DNA of 64,000 bases from Chryseobacterium jejuense (GTDB lineage: Bacteria > Bacteroidota > Bacteroidia > Flavobacteriales > Weeksellaceae). The notes beneath the pieces are model-generated. The model had not been told where the DNA came from. It did not search any database and saw nothing but the letters and a program-made list of their open reading frames with translations. Within the stretch, counting starts at the first letter, position 1, and the number at the start of each line of letters is the position of its first letter. The position numbers and the translations under genes were made by a program. Of the stretch, positions 44,401 to 54,000 are shown in pieces. The stretch is from positions 124,001 to 188,000 of the forward strand of contig NZ_FNEG01000002.1 in NCBI RefSeq assembly GCF_900100075.1, in the 5' to 3' direction.

Positions 44401-45814
44401 TTTTTCCTTCTACTCCTGCCAACGTAAGAATTGGAACGTAAACAATCAGAATGATAATCTGTCCGAATATGGCACTATTCATCATCTTAGAAGCTGCACT
44501 TCCCACTTCCTGGTCCATTTGAACCTGGGTCAGCATTCCTTTATTTTTATTATGAAGTACATGCAGAGTTGCTTCAACGATAATGACTGCCCCATCTACA
44601 ATAAGTCCAAAATCTATTGCTCCCAGGCTCATCAGATTGGCACTTACCCCGAAGACATTCATCATTCCAAGCGCAAATAATAGGGAAAGTGGAATGGCAG
44701 AAGCTACAATAAGCCCTGCTCTCAGATTCCCCAGGAAGACAACAAGAACAAAAATTACAATTAATGCTCCCTCCATCAGGTTTTTTTCAACAGTACTGAT
44801 GGCTCTGCTTACCAAATCTGTTCTATCCAGGAATGGTTCAATGACCACATCATTCGGAAGAGATTTTTGAATGGTAGGAATCTTTGCTTTTACATTTTCT
44901 ACGACCTCATTACTGTTGGCTCCTTTCAGCATCATCACTACTCCTCCCACAGCATCTACCTTTCCGTTATAGGTTAAAGCTCCGTATCGAACAGCACTTC
45001 CCAGACGAACATCTGCCACGTCTTTTACAAAAATAGGAACACTACCTGTCTCGTTTTTTACAGCTATATTTTTTATATCTTCCAGAGATGACACTAGCCC
45101 TATCCCTCTGATAAAGTAAGCATTAGGCTTTTTATCGATATAAGCACCTCCGGTATTTTGATTATTTTTTTCAAGTGCTGTGAATAAGTCGCTGATGCTT
45201 ATTCCCATTGCTTTCAGTCGGTTGGGATCTATAGCGACTTCATATTGCTTTAACTCACCACCAAAACTGTTGATTTCAGCAACTCCCGGGGTTCCGTTAA
45301 GTTGTCTGCGGACAATCCAGTCCTGCATGGTTCGAAGTTCTTTAGCATTGTATTTTTTCTCACTTCCTTTTTTAGGATGGAGAATATACTGATAGACTTC
45401 TCCCAAACCTGTACTTACAGGAGCCAGCTCAGGAGTTCCCACTCCTTTAGGTATTTCTTCTACAGCATTTTTCAGTTGCTCACTGATCAATTGTCTTGCG
45501 AAATACACATCAACCTCTTCTTTGAATACAACGGTAATCACGGAAAGCCCAAATCTTGAAATACTTCTTGTCTCCTGAATACCGGGAACATTGGCAATAC
45601 TTTGCTCAATAGGAAAAGTCACCAATTGTTCTACCTCCTGTCCTGCCAATGTAGGACATACGGTAATAATCTGTACCTGATTATTCGTAATATCTGGTAC
45701 AGCATCAATAGGCAGCTTGGTAGCACTCCAAACTCCCCAGATGATCCATACTAAGGTCATAAGACCAATGACCACCTTGTTTTTGATACTAAATTTTATT
45801 ATTTTATCTAACAC
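41453..45814 (-). CDS. CzcA/CusA-type RND pump fused to its TolC/CzcC-like outer-membrane channel
   Basis: The 1453-residue protein combines two components that are usually separate. Residues about 1-1040 are a heavy-metal RND pump (12 helices, SIANVPGIQETRSISRFGLS, GAIDFGLIVDGAVIIVEA with the proton-relay acidic residues). Residues about 1045-1453 are an outer-membrane efflux protein: a second signal-like segment (IVLVLGLMMMGQTFNAQ) and then two long-helix repeats (EQAVQIAVDNN, KAAQLGYKTGEISYVEYLFA). The fusion may be cleaved at the internal signal. This form is known in Bacteroidota. GTG start. It forms an operon with the adaptor gene; the substrate is probably Zn/Co/Cd or Cu/Ag. Confidence 0.93.
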   Translation of the reverse strand: MLDKIIKFSIKNKVVIGLMTLVWIIWGVWSATKLPIDAVPDITNNQVQIITVCPTLAGQEVEQLVTFPIEQSIANVPGIQETRSISRFGLSVITVVFKEEVDVYFARQLISEQLKNAVEEIPKGVGTPELAPVSTGLGEVYQYILHPKKGSEKKYNAKELRTMQDWIVRRQLNGTPGVAEINSFGGELKQYEVAIDPNRLKAMGISISDLFTALEKNNQNTGGAYIDKKPNAYFIRGIGLVSSLEDIKNIAVKNETGSVPIFVKDVADVRLGSAVRYGALTYNGKVDAVGGVVMMLKGANSNEVVENVKAKIPTIQKSLPNDVVIEPFLDRTDLVSRAISTVEKNLMEGALIVIFVLVVFLGNLRAGLIVASAIPLSLLFALGMMNVFGVSANLMSLGAIDFGLIVDGAVIIVEATLHVLHNKNKGMLTQVQMDQEVGSAASKMMNSAIFGQIIILIVYVPILTLAGVEGKMFTPMAKTVGFAIIGATILSITYIPMMSALFLSKKISHKETLSDKMMNAIQKVYQPLLQKAIRVKYIIVSATIAIFVIAAFIFKNMGGEFIPQLQEGDFAFHCILPQGSSLSQSIETSMQASRIIKQFDEVKMVVGKTGSAEVPTDPMSPEATDMIVVLKPQREWKTQKSYNELADEISEKLEAIPGVFFEKNQPIQMRFNELMTGIRQDVAVKIFGENLDSLAVYADKVGKVIQSVDGATAPQIERVSGLPQINVQYDRTRIANYGLNIEDVNNAVSTAFAGKAAGQVFENERRFDLVVRLDSLHRSDIADVNNLIITTATGAQIPLSQVANVSYKLGPAQISREQGKRRIVIGFNVKGRDVESVVKDIQGKLDREIKLPSGYYLTYGGQFENLQEASKRLMIAVPVSLLLIFMLLYFTFRSFKQAGLIFTAIPMSAIGGVFALLLRDMPFSISAGIGFIALFGVAVLNGIVLIGTFNHLEKEGEKDLLKRVFEGTKSRLRPVLMTATVASLGFLPMAISTGAGAEVQKPLATVVIGGLVSATFLTLFVLPMLYIIFNTKILKRKNNNTGTFTIVLVLGLMMMGQTFNAQSKQMSVEQAVQIAVDNNLILKSKDLSIKSAEALRPTSKELPKLNVEAQLGQYNSRNFDQSFAISQSIPFPTLFKARKELINENIKSKQIDKEVTSNELVKQVRTYYYQIEYLQYNKAQLTSLDKVYDDFIRIATIRFKAGDIKKIEINTAETQKGEIDLLLRQNEVYLNNAYKNLKTILNTSEDFEVPFNQNYEPLKVENVLDSAVVANNPAVRAFYQEMEIAEKNKKVEKSLGLPDFSLRYTNQSLIGFQTVNGQERYYGSGNRFNAATIGVGIPLTFGATKARIQALEYEKQVAETNAKMQQKQLTTQLDNTFSQYQQDIQQYDYYTNQAIPNAEKIVKAAQLGYKTGEISYVEYLFALQTATNIQLKYLESIQQVNQSVVTINSIINK

Positions 45815-45948
45815 GATCTATATTTAATTTTTATTGAAAATAAATGCATACAGTAATCCTGCAGCAAAAATATCCTGAAAACCTCTGCAATGATATTGCA
45901 AAGTTTCAAGTAGGCTTAGAAAGCATAACTTTCTAAAGTTCAATACAA

Positions 45949-46272
45949 TTAAATTTTAGGGGGTTGCCAGATAGGATCGTATACCTGATAGGCAAAATCG
46001 TTTTTATGAAATAAGATCTTCTTGGAAAAATAAGCAGGGAGCTGCTCAGGGAGCTCCAATAATGGATCCATTTTAAATGCCGAAACCGTCATCTGACAAC
46101 AGCTGCAGGCACACAATGGTGAACAAATATCTCCTTTTTCAGTAGAATGAGTCTCGGAAATACTTAAAGAGACACTTTTGTTTCCTGAATTCAATGGATG
46201 AGACACGTCTTCACATGGCATTAAAGATAACGCCATGAAATAAATCGCCAATATCCATCTTAACAGGTTCAT
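45949..46272 (-). CDS. small cysteine-rich exported protein (DUF6660-like)
   Basis: The 107-residue protein has a signal-like start (LLRWILAIYFMALSLMPC), a polar middle, the cluster DICSPLCACSCCQMTVS (about 48-64) with five cysteines and a methionine, and an end in DPIWQPPKI. The PP near the end and the small size recall the two CxGKC proteins at 32202 and 34509. It lies just upstream of the RND operon on the same strand (134-base gap), which suggests metal sensing or binding outside the cytoplasm. Confidence 0.72.
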   Translation of the reverse strand: MNLLRWILAIYFMALSLMPCEDVSHPLNSGNKSVSLSISETHSTEKGDICSPLCACSCCQMTVSAFKMDPLLELPEQLPAYFSKKILFHKNDFAYQVYDPIWQPPKI

Positions 46273-46639
46273 TGCTACAAAGGTAAAGTTTTTTTCTAAA
46301 ATGGGTGAATCATGAAAGTTTTAAATATATGACAAAAATCAAAATACTTCTCATCACCTCTATTTTTTCCAATAATTATTATTTCAAAATAATTACTATT
46401 TATTAACCAAAACAAATGCCATATTTTTAAGAATAACTCAAAATAACTCTAAAATTCAACTACACTCTCAAAACCCCTTTAAATAAAGGGGTTTCACCGA
46501 ATTACAGCAATCATTTATTACCTTTGCAAAAAAATAAACAACCATTCTAAATAGATATGCAATCCGCAATTAATCAAAGAAAATTTTCATTTTCTTTTGA
46601 TTTCAAAAGAACTTACTAAACGAATTTATTTACTAATAT
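46273..46639 (+). promoter_or_regulatory. promoter region of the toxin island, with palindrome and leader ORF
   Basis: The gap holds a perfect palindrome, AAACCCCTTT-aaat-AAAGGGGTTT (46471-46494), then TACCTTTG (46519-46526), a good -7 box; TTTC just at the palindrome end is a loose -33 match with 23-base spacing. A 113-base leader follows. In it ATG 46556 opens a 20-codon ORF (to 46618), inside which an ATCAAAGAAAA.../TTTTC-T-TTTGAT hairpin can form. The palindrome could be an operator for the first genes of the Rhs region. Confidence 0.5.
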
Positions 46640-47470
46640 ATGAAACGAACATTACTATTGGTTTGTACCATTATGACATCCAGTATTTTTGCACAAAGCT
46701 GGAACACTACCGGAAATGCCGGAACAAACCCTTCCAACAATTTTATTGGGACTACTGACGATCAGGATTTAACTTTTAAAACGAATAATAAAGAAAGATT
46801 AAGAGTTTTTTCCAGCCCATATCACAATGGTATTGTCATTGGTGACCAAAACGGTAAATTAGAAGCAGCTGCAGCAATCTGTGCAAGATGCCTTTCTCCA
46901 TGGACTTCTCCCGGAGATTTCGTTATGAGAAACTTTGGCGGAAAAAATCTGGAATTTAATATGCCTAATAATAATGCTGTAGACCCTAACACAGATACAA
47001 GCACTCCAGACTCACCCTATATTACCAGAATAAAGTTTACTGATGGAGCGCATAAAAGCAACCTTATCATCTTTAACACCGGAAAAGTAACAGTAGGTAC
47101 AGATCAGTATGATAATGATCCTAACTTTATTTTTTATGTAAAAAAAGGAATCAAAGCCGAACAGGTGAAAGTTGAAAACCCTGCTACCAATGGCTGGGCA
47201 GACTATGTATTCAAAAAAGACTATAAACTTCGTTCTTTAGAAGAAGTAGAAAAACATATTTCAGAAAAAGGACATTTACCAAACATTCCATCTGCATTGG
47301 AAGTTGAGAAAGACGGAATTAATCTAGGTGAAATGGATGCTAAGCTGTTGGAAAAAATTGAAGAATTAACCCTTTATTCTATTGAGCAAAATAAGCAATT
47401 ACAATCTCAATCCAACAAAATTGAAAAATTGGAACAACTTGTTCAGAAGCTTTTATCTACTCAAAAATAG
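46640..47470 (+). CDS. tail-fibre-like secreted protein
   Basis: The 276-residue protein has a signal peptide (about 1-18, ending SIFAQ), then the pattern of Bacteroidota fibre-like proteins: WNTTGNAGTNPSNNFIGTTDDQDLTFKTNN-type repeats, a central ICARCLSPW segment with a CxxC, and a C-terminal block (about 190-276) with WADYVFKKDYKLRSLEEVEKHISEKGHLPNIPSA, ending in a coiled coil (YSIEQNKQLQSQSNKIEKLEQLVQKLL). The coiled coil suggests a trimer. It opens the toxin island and is seven bases from the next gene. Role unknown; surface adhesion or assembly is possible. Confidence 0.75.
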   Translation: MKRTLLLVCTIMTSSIFAQSWNTTGNAGTNPSNNFIGTTDDQDLTFKTNNKERLRVFSSPYHNGIVIGDQNGKLEAAAAICARCLSPWTSPGDFVMRNFGGKNLEFNMPNNNAVDPNTDTSTPDSPYITRIKFTDGAHKSNLIIFNTGKVTVGTDQYDNDPNFIFYVKKGIKAEQVKVENPATNGWADYVFKKDYKLRSLEEVEKHISEKGHLPNIPSALEVEKDGINLGEMDAKLLEKIEELTLYSIEQNKQLQSQSNKIEKLEQLVQKLLSTQK

Positions 47471-47477
47471 GACATTA

Positions 47478-47963
47478 ATGAAAAGAAAATTATTTTCTCT
47501 ATTTTCTCTATTAATAGGATTTCTTGGGTTTTCACAGACTGAAGTATATTTCAAGTATGATGAAGCAGGAAATCAGCGATACAGAGGAACTGGCACTGCT
47601 GCTAAAACGGCTGAAGATCCTGCTACAAAAGATATTAAATTACAGCCATTGGCTAAAACAGCAGCCATTACTGAGCAGACTTCTGTTATAGACGAAAACA
47701 CATTCTGGAAACAGCTCAGACTTTATCCTGTTCCGGTAAATGATTATTTAACTATTGACTGGACAGAAGAGGTGGATAGTTTAATAGAATCTGTTTCATT
47801 GTATCAACATAGCACAGTTCACTGGAAATTCCAGCAACAGAATGCTTCTGGATTAAACCGACAAATAAAAATCAACATGACCGGTTATGATTGGGGGGTA
47901 TATATTCTGCGGTTTACATTGAAGGACGGAAGAATCTTTAGCAGAAACGTTACTAAACGATAA
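47478..47963 (+). CDS. small T9SS-sorted protein with a YD-like peptide, Rhs partner
   Basis: From ATG 47478 the product has 161 residues: signal peptide (about 1-20, GFLGFSQ), then VYFKYDEAGNQRYRGTG, which looks like a single YD repeat of the Rhs family, a short linker, and a T9SS type A sorting domain (about 82-161, LRLYPVPVNDYLTIDW, YILRFTLKDGRIFSRNVTKR). It lies 101 bases upstream of the giant Rhs gene. It could display a piece of Rhs shell on the surface or help anchor the large protein, which lacks a sorting domain. I chose the inner ATG because it gives the signal peptide. Confidence 0.72.
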   Translation: MKRKLFSLFSLLIGFLGFSQTEVYFKYDEAGNQRYRGTGTAAKTAEDPATKDIKLQPLAKTAAITEQTSVIDENTFWKQLRLYPVPVNDYLTIDWTEEVDSLIESVSLYQHSTVHWKFQQQNASGLNRQIKINMTGYDWGVYILRFTLKDGRIFSRNVTKR

Positions 47964-48064
47964 AACAGAAGATTATACACATTTTAAAGTAAAGAATTTT
48001 TTCTCTACTCTCATTTTGATTGCCTTTCATCAGCAATCATTTATAAAAATTAACGAATAAAATA

Positions 48065-51000
48065 ATGAGATTAATTTTATCATTACTATTATCCCTGTGT
48101 TCAGTATTAGGCTTTTCACAGACTATTCTGTATCAGGCTGAATCTACCTCGCGGACTGTTCAGGACCCGCAAGCGGTGATTATGGCACAGGGATTTCATG
48201 CCAAATCGGATATTTCAAAACCGTTTTTGGCAAAATTAGGTCCTGCTACAGAAAATTCAGGCGGAGGACCAACAGATTCACAGGCGGGAGCTAATAATCC
48301 TACAAAAACAACAGAAACAGATACACTCAGATTTCATGATACCAGAGGAAATATAGATGTGACCCAAGCTGGCCAACTTCAATATACCCTTGCTATTGAA
48401 CTTCCACCAGGTATGCAAAAAACAGCCCCTAATATCAATCTTGCGTATGTAAGTGGAGCAGGGAACGGACTTGTTGGTTATGGTTGGAATATTTCAGGAA
48501 TAACATCCATTTCGAGAGTTGGAAAAAATATTGAAAAAGACGGAATCACAAAAGGTGTACAGCTTGATTATTCGGATTACTATAGCTTTAATGGACAAAG
48601 GCTTATTTTAAAATCCGGAGAATATGGCAAAGACGGCGCAGAATATGTGACAGAAAAATATTCTAATATAAAGATTAGGTCAATTGGTACTATAACAGGT
48701 CAAACATGGCAAGGACCAGAGTACTGGGAAATAACTTTTGAAGATGGCTCCCAGACATGGTACGGAGCTATCGCTTCAGGAAACAGCTCAGCAAGAACAG
48801 CCATCGACTATAATATTGTAAAATCGAAAGACAGCAATGGAAATTACATCACCTATAACTATATTGTTGATGGAAATGTATCAGTAATCAACAGCATTGA
48901 ATGGGGAGGTAATGAACCTAAGAGTACTCCGCATTTTAATAAAATTGATTTTGTATTTGGAGCAAGACCACAAGCTGAAACAGCATATATAAAAGGTATT
49001 GAGTTTTCTCAGACAAAAATGCTTCAATCCATTGTGGTTTCTACTGATAACAAACAATATAAAAAATATAATCTTTTCTATAGAAATGACGCTCAAATAA
49101 GTAGATACAAATACCTGGACAAGATTAGCATTTTAAACAGTAAAAATGAAGAAGCAGAACCTGTTATTTTTACATATGAAAAGTTTGGTTATGGTCAGTT
49201 TGAAATCAATAGCATAGTATCATTAAAACCAAATTCTGAAACAGATTTAGTAGGAGACTTTGATGGAGATGGTAATCTTGATTTATTAAGATATCATTCT
49301 GCTACATCGCCTAAAATAAAACAAACAGGATTATATCTCTACTCTAATTTTTATAAGATTCAATACGATGGTTATCATGATTCTCCAGTATTCGTAGGAA
49401 ACTCTGAATTAGACTTGAAAAACAACCTTGTATTGAATTTCAAAAAAGATAATATCATACATAGCAGACAAGGATTTGTAACAGCTAGAAATATATCTAT
49501 TTCTCCCCTTTTCAAAACAAATTTACATTTAGACTTTTATTCCATAAACGATAATCAACTAAGTTTAAATTATAAAAAAATAATTCCTAATGCTGCTTAT
49601 GATGCTTCTATTGGAATACCCGATCCAAAAAGCCCTGACAATTATATCTTAACACAATTAAAGAAAATGAGGGAGTTTGATCTTGATGGAGATGGGCTTT
49701 CGGAAATTATTTTTGAATTTGAGAATAAAACATGTTTTAAAGTTCCAACAGCATTTCCAAATTCACCATGGCAGGAAGTCTGTATTAATGAAAACAAATA
49801 TTTTGTATTAAATACAGATCAGGATGTTCCGGGACAAGAATCACTATCCCCTATCCAATTATATGGTAATCGTATTGATACGGATGTATTTTCCGAATAT
49901 AGAATAGGAGATTTCAATGGGGATGGGCTTCTAGATTTTATTAAATTAGATAATAATAAGCCTCAGCTTATAACTTTTAAGAAAACCCCTCAAGGTAAAT
50001 ATGAATCCAGCATAGCTCCTTTTAACCCTGCAAACGATCAGACCTTAAATGGATATTGGCAAGATGCTTTGGTAGGAGATTTTAATGGAGATGGTCTGGC
50101 TGACATTGTAATGCCAGGAACAAATACTGCAGCTATTTGGTATAAATATATTTCTACAGGACGTGGGTTTAAGGAAGACACTTTCGTTTTTGAACGCCCT
50201 GAAAGAGACCGTAGGGTATTTGTTGATCCCAATACTGAAAATATCAGAATTTATGACCCCCGAACTTTTGTTGCTTATGATATTAATAATGATGGTAAAA
50301 CAGATCTTATTCAACTTGAATATCAAAAACTATTTAAGAGATTAAAACTTGAAGACAATATTCGAGGAGCTTGTTATACTTCAAGCGGACAGGCATTCTT
50401 TAATGTTTATTCAACATTTGGAGGACAGTATTCTATTACAAATATCCAACATGGAGGGGCCTACCCTATTTATCTCAATGAGAATAATAGGCAATTCGTA
50501 TTGGGTGTTAGTACGGATGATCTAATGGGTGTACCTGCTGACCAATGGACAGGGGCTATGTTAAAAATGCTGGCAATGGGCAGTATACTCGGAATAAATC
50601 ATCCTTATGGTACCGGGCAGTCTATAGTATCAACCCAATATTATGACACCTCTAAGGAAGGACGTATTAACAGTGTAACACAGGGAGGCGTTACTACTAA
50701 TATTACTTATAAACAATTAGACAAATCCAAAAATCCAGGATTATATGACGGAGTTAAGGCAGAAAATTACCCTTATGTTGAGATCAATCAATCAACAGGT
50801 ATGTATGTGGTTTCTGAACTTTCACAAGACATTTCATCAACCAGTAAATTAAAACAGAATTTCAAATACAGAGGTCTTACTTCCAATATACTTGGACGAG
50901 GTATGATCGGATTCAAAAAAACAGCCCGAAGTTCGTGGTATGCTGATGGATTTGAAAATACCAAGATATGGTCTGGAGCTGAAATTGATCCTACTAACGA

Positions 51001-54000
51001 AGGAATTCCTGTAAAAGAATGGTCTATCAAAACTAATAATGAAAATTTGATTTTCCCTGCTGATGTTTCTGAAAACAATTCTCAATTATTATCTTTTAAA
51101 CAGTACACTTATAAGATTGATAAACTCCTTAACGGAAGTGTTATTACAAATGTTTCAGATGCAGACAAACCTAAGATTGTCACAGCAATTAATCCACATA
51201 TTACTGTATCCAAAGACTTTTTAAAAAATATAAAAACAGTTCACACTGTTCTGGAATATGATAATTTATATCTTCCTAAAAAGTCAATTATAAATGTTAA
51301 TAACGGGTTTTCTATTACAAATTCTGAAACAGAATATTATCCCCCAAACACAAATTCAGGAAGCAGCTATAGTATTGGAAAGCCAAAAGTAATTACAAGT
51401 ACTGTACAGGCTTATGGAGACACAAAATCAACCAAAGAAGAGTATATTTATAATGGTAATCTTTTAAAATCCAATAAGACTTACAACAGGGATAATACCG
51501 GATATTTTGAAGAGATTTATAGTTATGATGACTTTGGTAATGTTAATCAAAAAGAATCGTTAAATAGTATTGATTCCCAGAGCCAGATTACTACTACCTT
51601 CTATGATAATAAAGGAAAATTTGCTATTAAATCAACAGATAATTTAGGATTAGAAACTAATGTATCATATAATGATTGGGGCCAAATTACAAAACAAACT
51701 GATCCATTAGGAAATACCTCTATCAATGTGTATGATTCATGGGGGAAAATTATAAAATCAAAATCGAATCTAAGTGGAACTGTTACATATACCTATTCTA
51801 AAGATAAACAATATAATTCAATCGTTACACAATATGATCCTGACGGAAATATTACAAAAAAATTCACCAATAAATTAGGACAGGAGTATAAAGTTTCTAC
51901 CAAAGGTTTTAAACAAGAAAAATATGTTTCCAAAGACTTTACTTATGATATATTGGGAAGAAAAATAGGAGAAAGTGAGCCTTATTTTGAAGGACAGACC
52001 CCCAATAAATGGAATACAATTTCTTATGATGATTCTGTATTTCCGGCTGTCATCACATCAACAACACTTAATGGAAAACAAGTAAAAACATCTGTTTCAG
52101 GAAATACAACTACAGAAGAAGAAACCAATGGCAATTTAAGAATTACTACCAAAACAGCAGATGCTTTAGGAAACATAATATCCAGTACGGATAAAGGAGG
52201 AACCATTCAGTTTTCTTATGATGCATCAGGGCAGCAAATTCAGGCAAAATATGCTGAAAATATTGTCACTACTCAATATGACTCATGGGGAAGAAAGTCT
52301 GAACTCAATGACCCTTCCAATGGAGTATATAAATATGAATACTACGGATTTGGACAAACTAAAAAGGTAACAAGCCCGAAAGGAATTAAAGAATATACAT
52401 ATAACAAATTTGGCCAGCTCATTTCTCAAAAAGAAATGTCCACAACAGATGGTGGAAAAGCCACTAATAAAACCATTGCTTATCAATATGACGATAAAGG
52501 CAGACTTGTTTCAAAATCAGGAACATCCCAAAATAAGCCCTATAATTCCAATACCGCTTATGATGCTCAAGGAAGATTACTTTCTGTATCGGAAAGCAGT
52601 AATGGAAAATATTTCATTCAGAAAGCTATTACTTATGATGACAAAGCAAGAATCATTTCCTATGAAAAGAGTCTCTATTCATCTGGTTTACTTACCAAAG
52701 TGAATATTGAAAATATTTACAGTGAATGGAATGGTGAACTGTATCAGATTAAAGATAAGAATACTGGAAAGGTTCTTTGGCAATTAAATGAAATGGATGT
52801 CCGAGGACAAGTAAGCAAAGCAAAATTAGGATCAATCGAGATTACTAATAAATACGACACCAATAGTCTTTTAACTGAAATAGAACATACCTCCACAGGG
52901 AATCCTACTCTAATAAATATCAAATATACTTTTGATGCTATTAAAAACGAGCTGAAAAGCAGAACCACATCAGGTAGTTTCAACATTTTAGAAAATTTCG
53001 GATATGATACTACCAATCGTCTGACTCAATGGACAGATCCCGTTACAGGTAGTACACCAGTCAACAGAAATATTTACGATGCAAAAGGAAGGATTCTTGA
53101 AAACGATCAAGTAGGGAAAATTAAATTTGATAATCCTTCTAAAATCTATCAACCTACCGGAATGACCTTAAATCCATCCGGAGTTAAAAATTATAACAAT
53201 GATCTTGTTCAAAGTATTATTTATAATGAGAATAATGATCCTATTTTTATTGATGGAGAAAAAGGAGATATGGCCTTCCAATATGGATTGACTACTATGA
53301 GGCAAATGGCAATATATGGTGGAAACTTTAATACTGAAGGAGAGGGTAAATTTACAAAATATTATAGTGAAGCAGGTAGTTTTGAAGTTATTAAAAATAA
53401 CACGACAGGCAAAGAAAAACATATTCTATATATTGGAGGAACACCTTACGAAAGCAATATAATCTACCTTAAAAATTATAATGAAACTACAGGATCTTAT
53501 AAATTCCTCCATAAGGATTATTTAGGCAGCATATTAGCAATCAGTGATGAAGCAGGGAATAAACTGGAACAAAGACATTTTGATGCATGGGGTCATTTAA
53601 CTCACCTACAGATTGCCAACGGAACAGTAGAAACTGATATTAACAAAATAAAAGACATCATCAATAATGACGGTTTACTACTAGAAAGAGGATATACATC
53701 TCATGAGCATTTTACTGAAGTAGGAATTATCCACATGAATGGTAGATTATATGATCCATTATTAAGAAGATTCTTAAGTCCCGATGAAAATATTCAAGAC
53801 CTTTATAATACACAGAATTATAATAAATATGGATATGTATTAAACAACCCTATGATGTATAATGATCCTAACGGTGAGTTTTGGATGTTAGTAGCCGGAG
53901 CTTTGGTAGGTGGATATTTTAGTGGTGCACAGGCAAACGGCTCATGGAATCCAGTCAAATGGGATTGGCAAAAATCATGGGGAGCAGTACTTGGAGGAGC

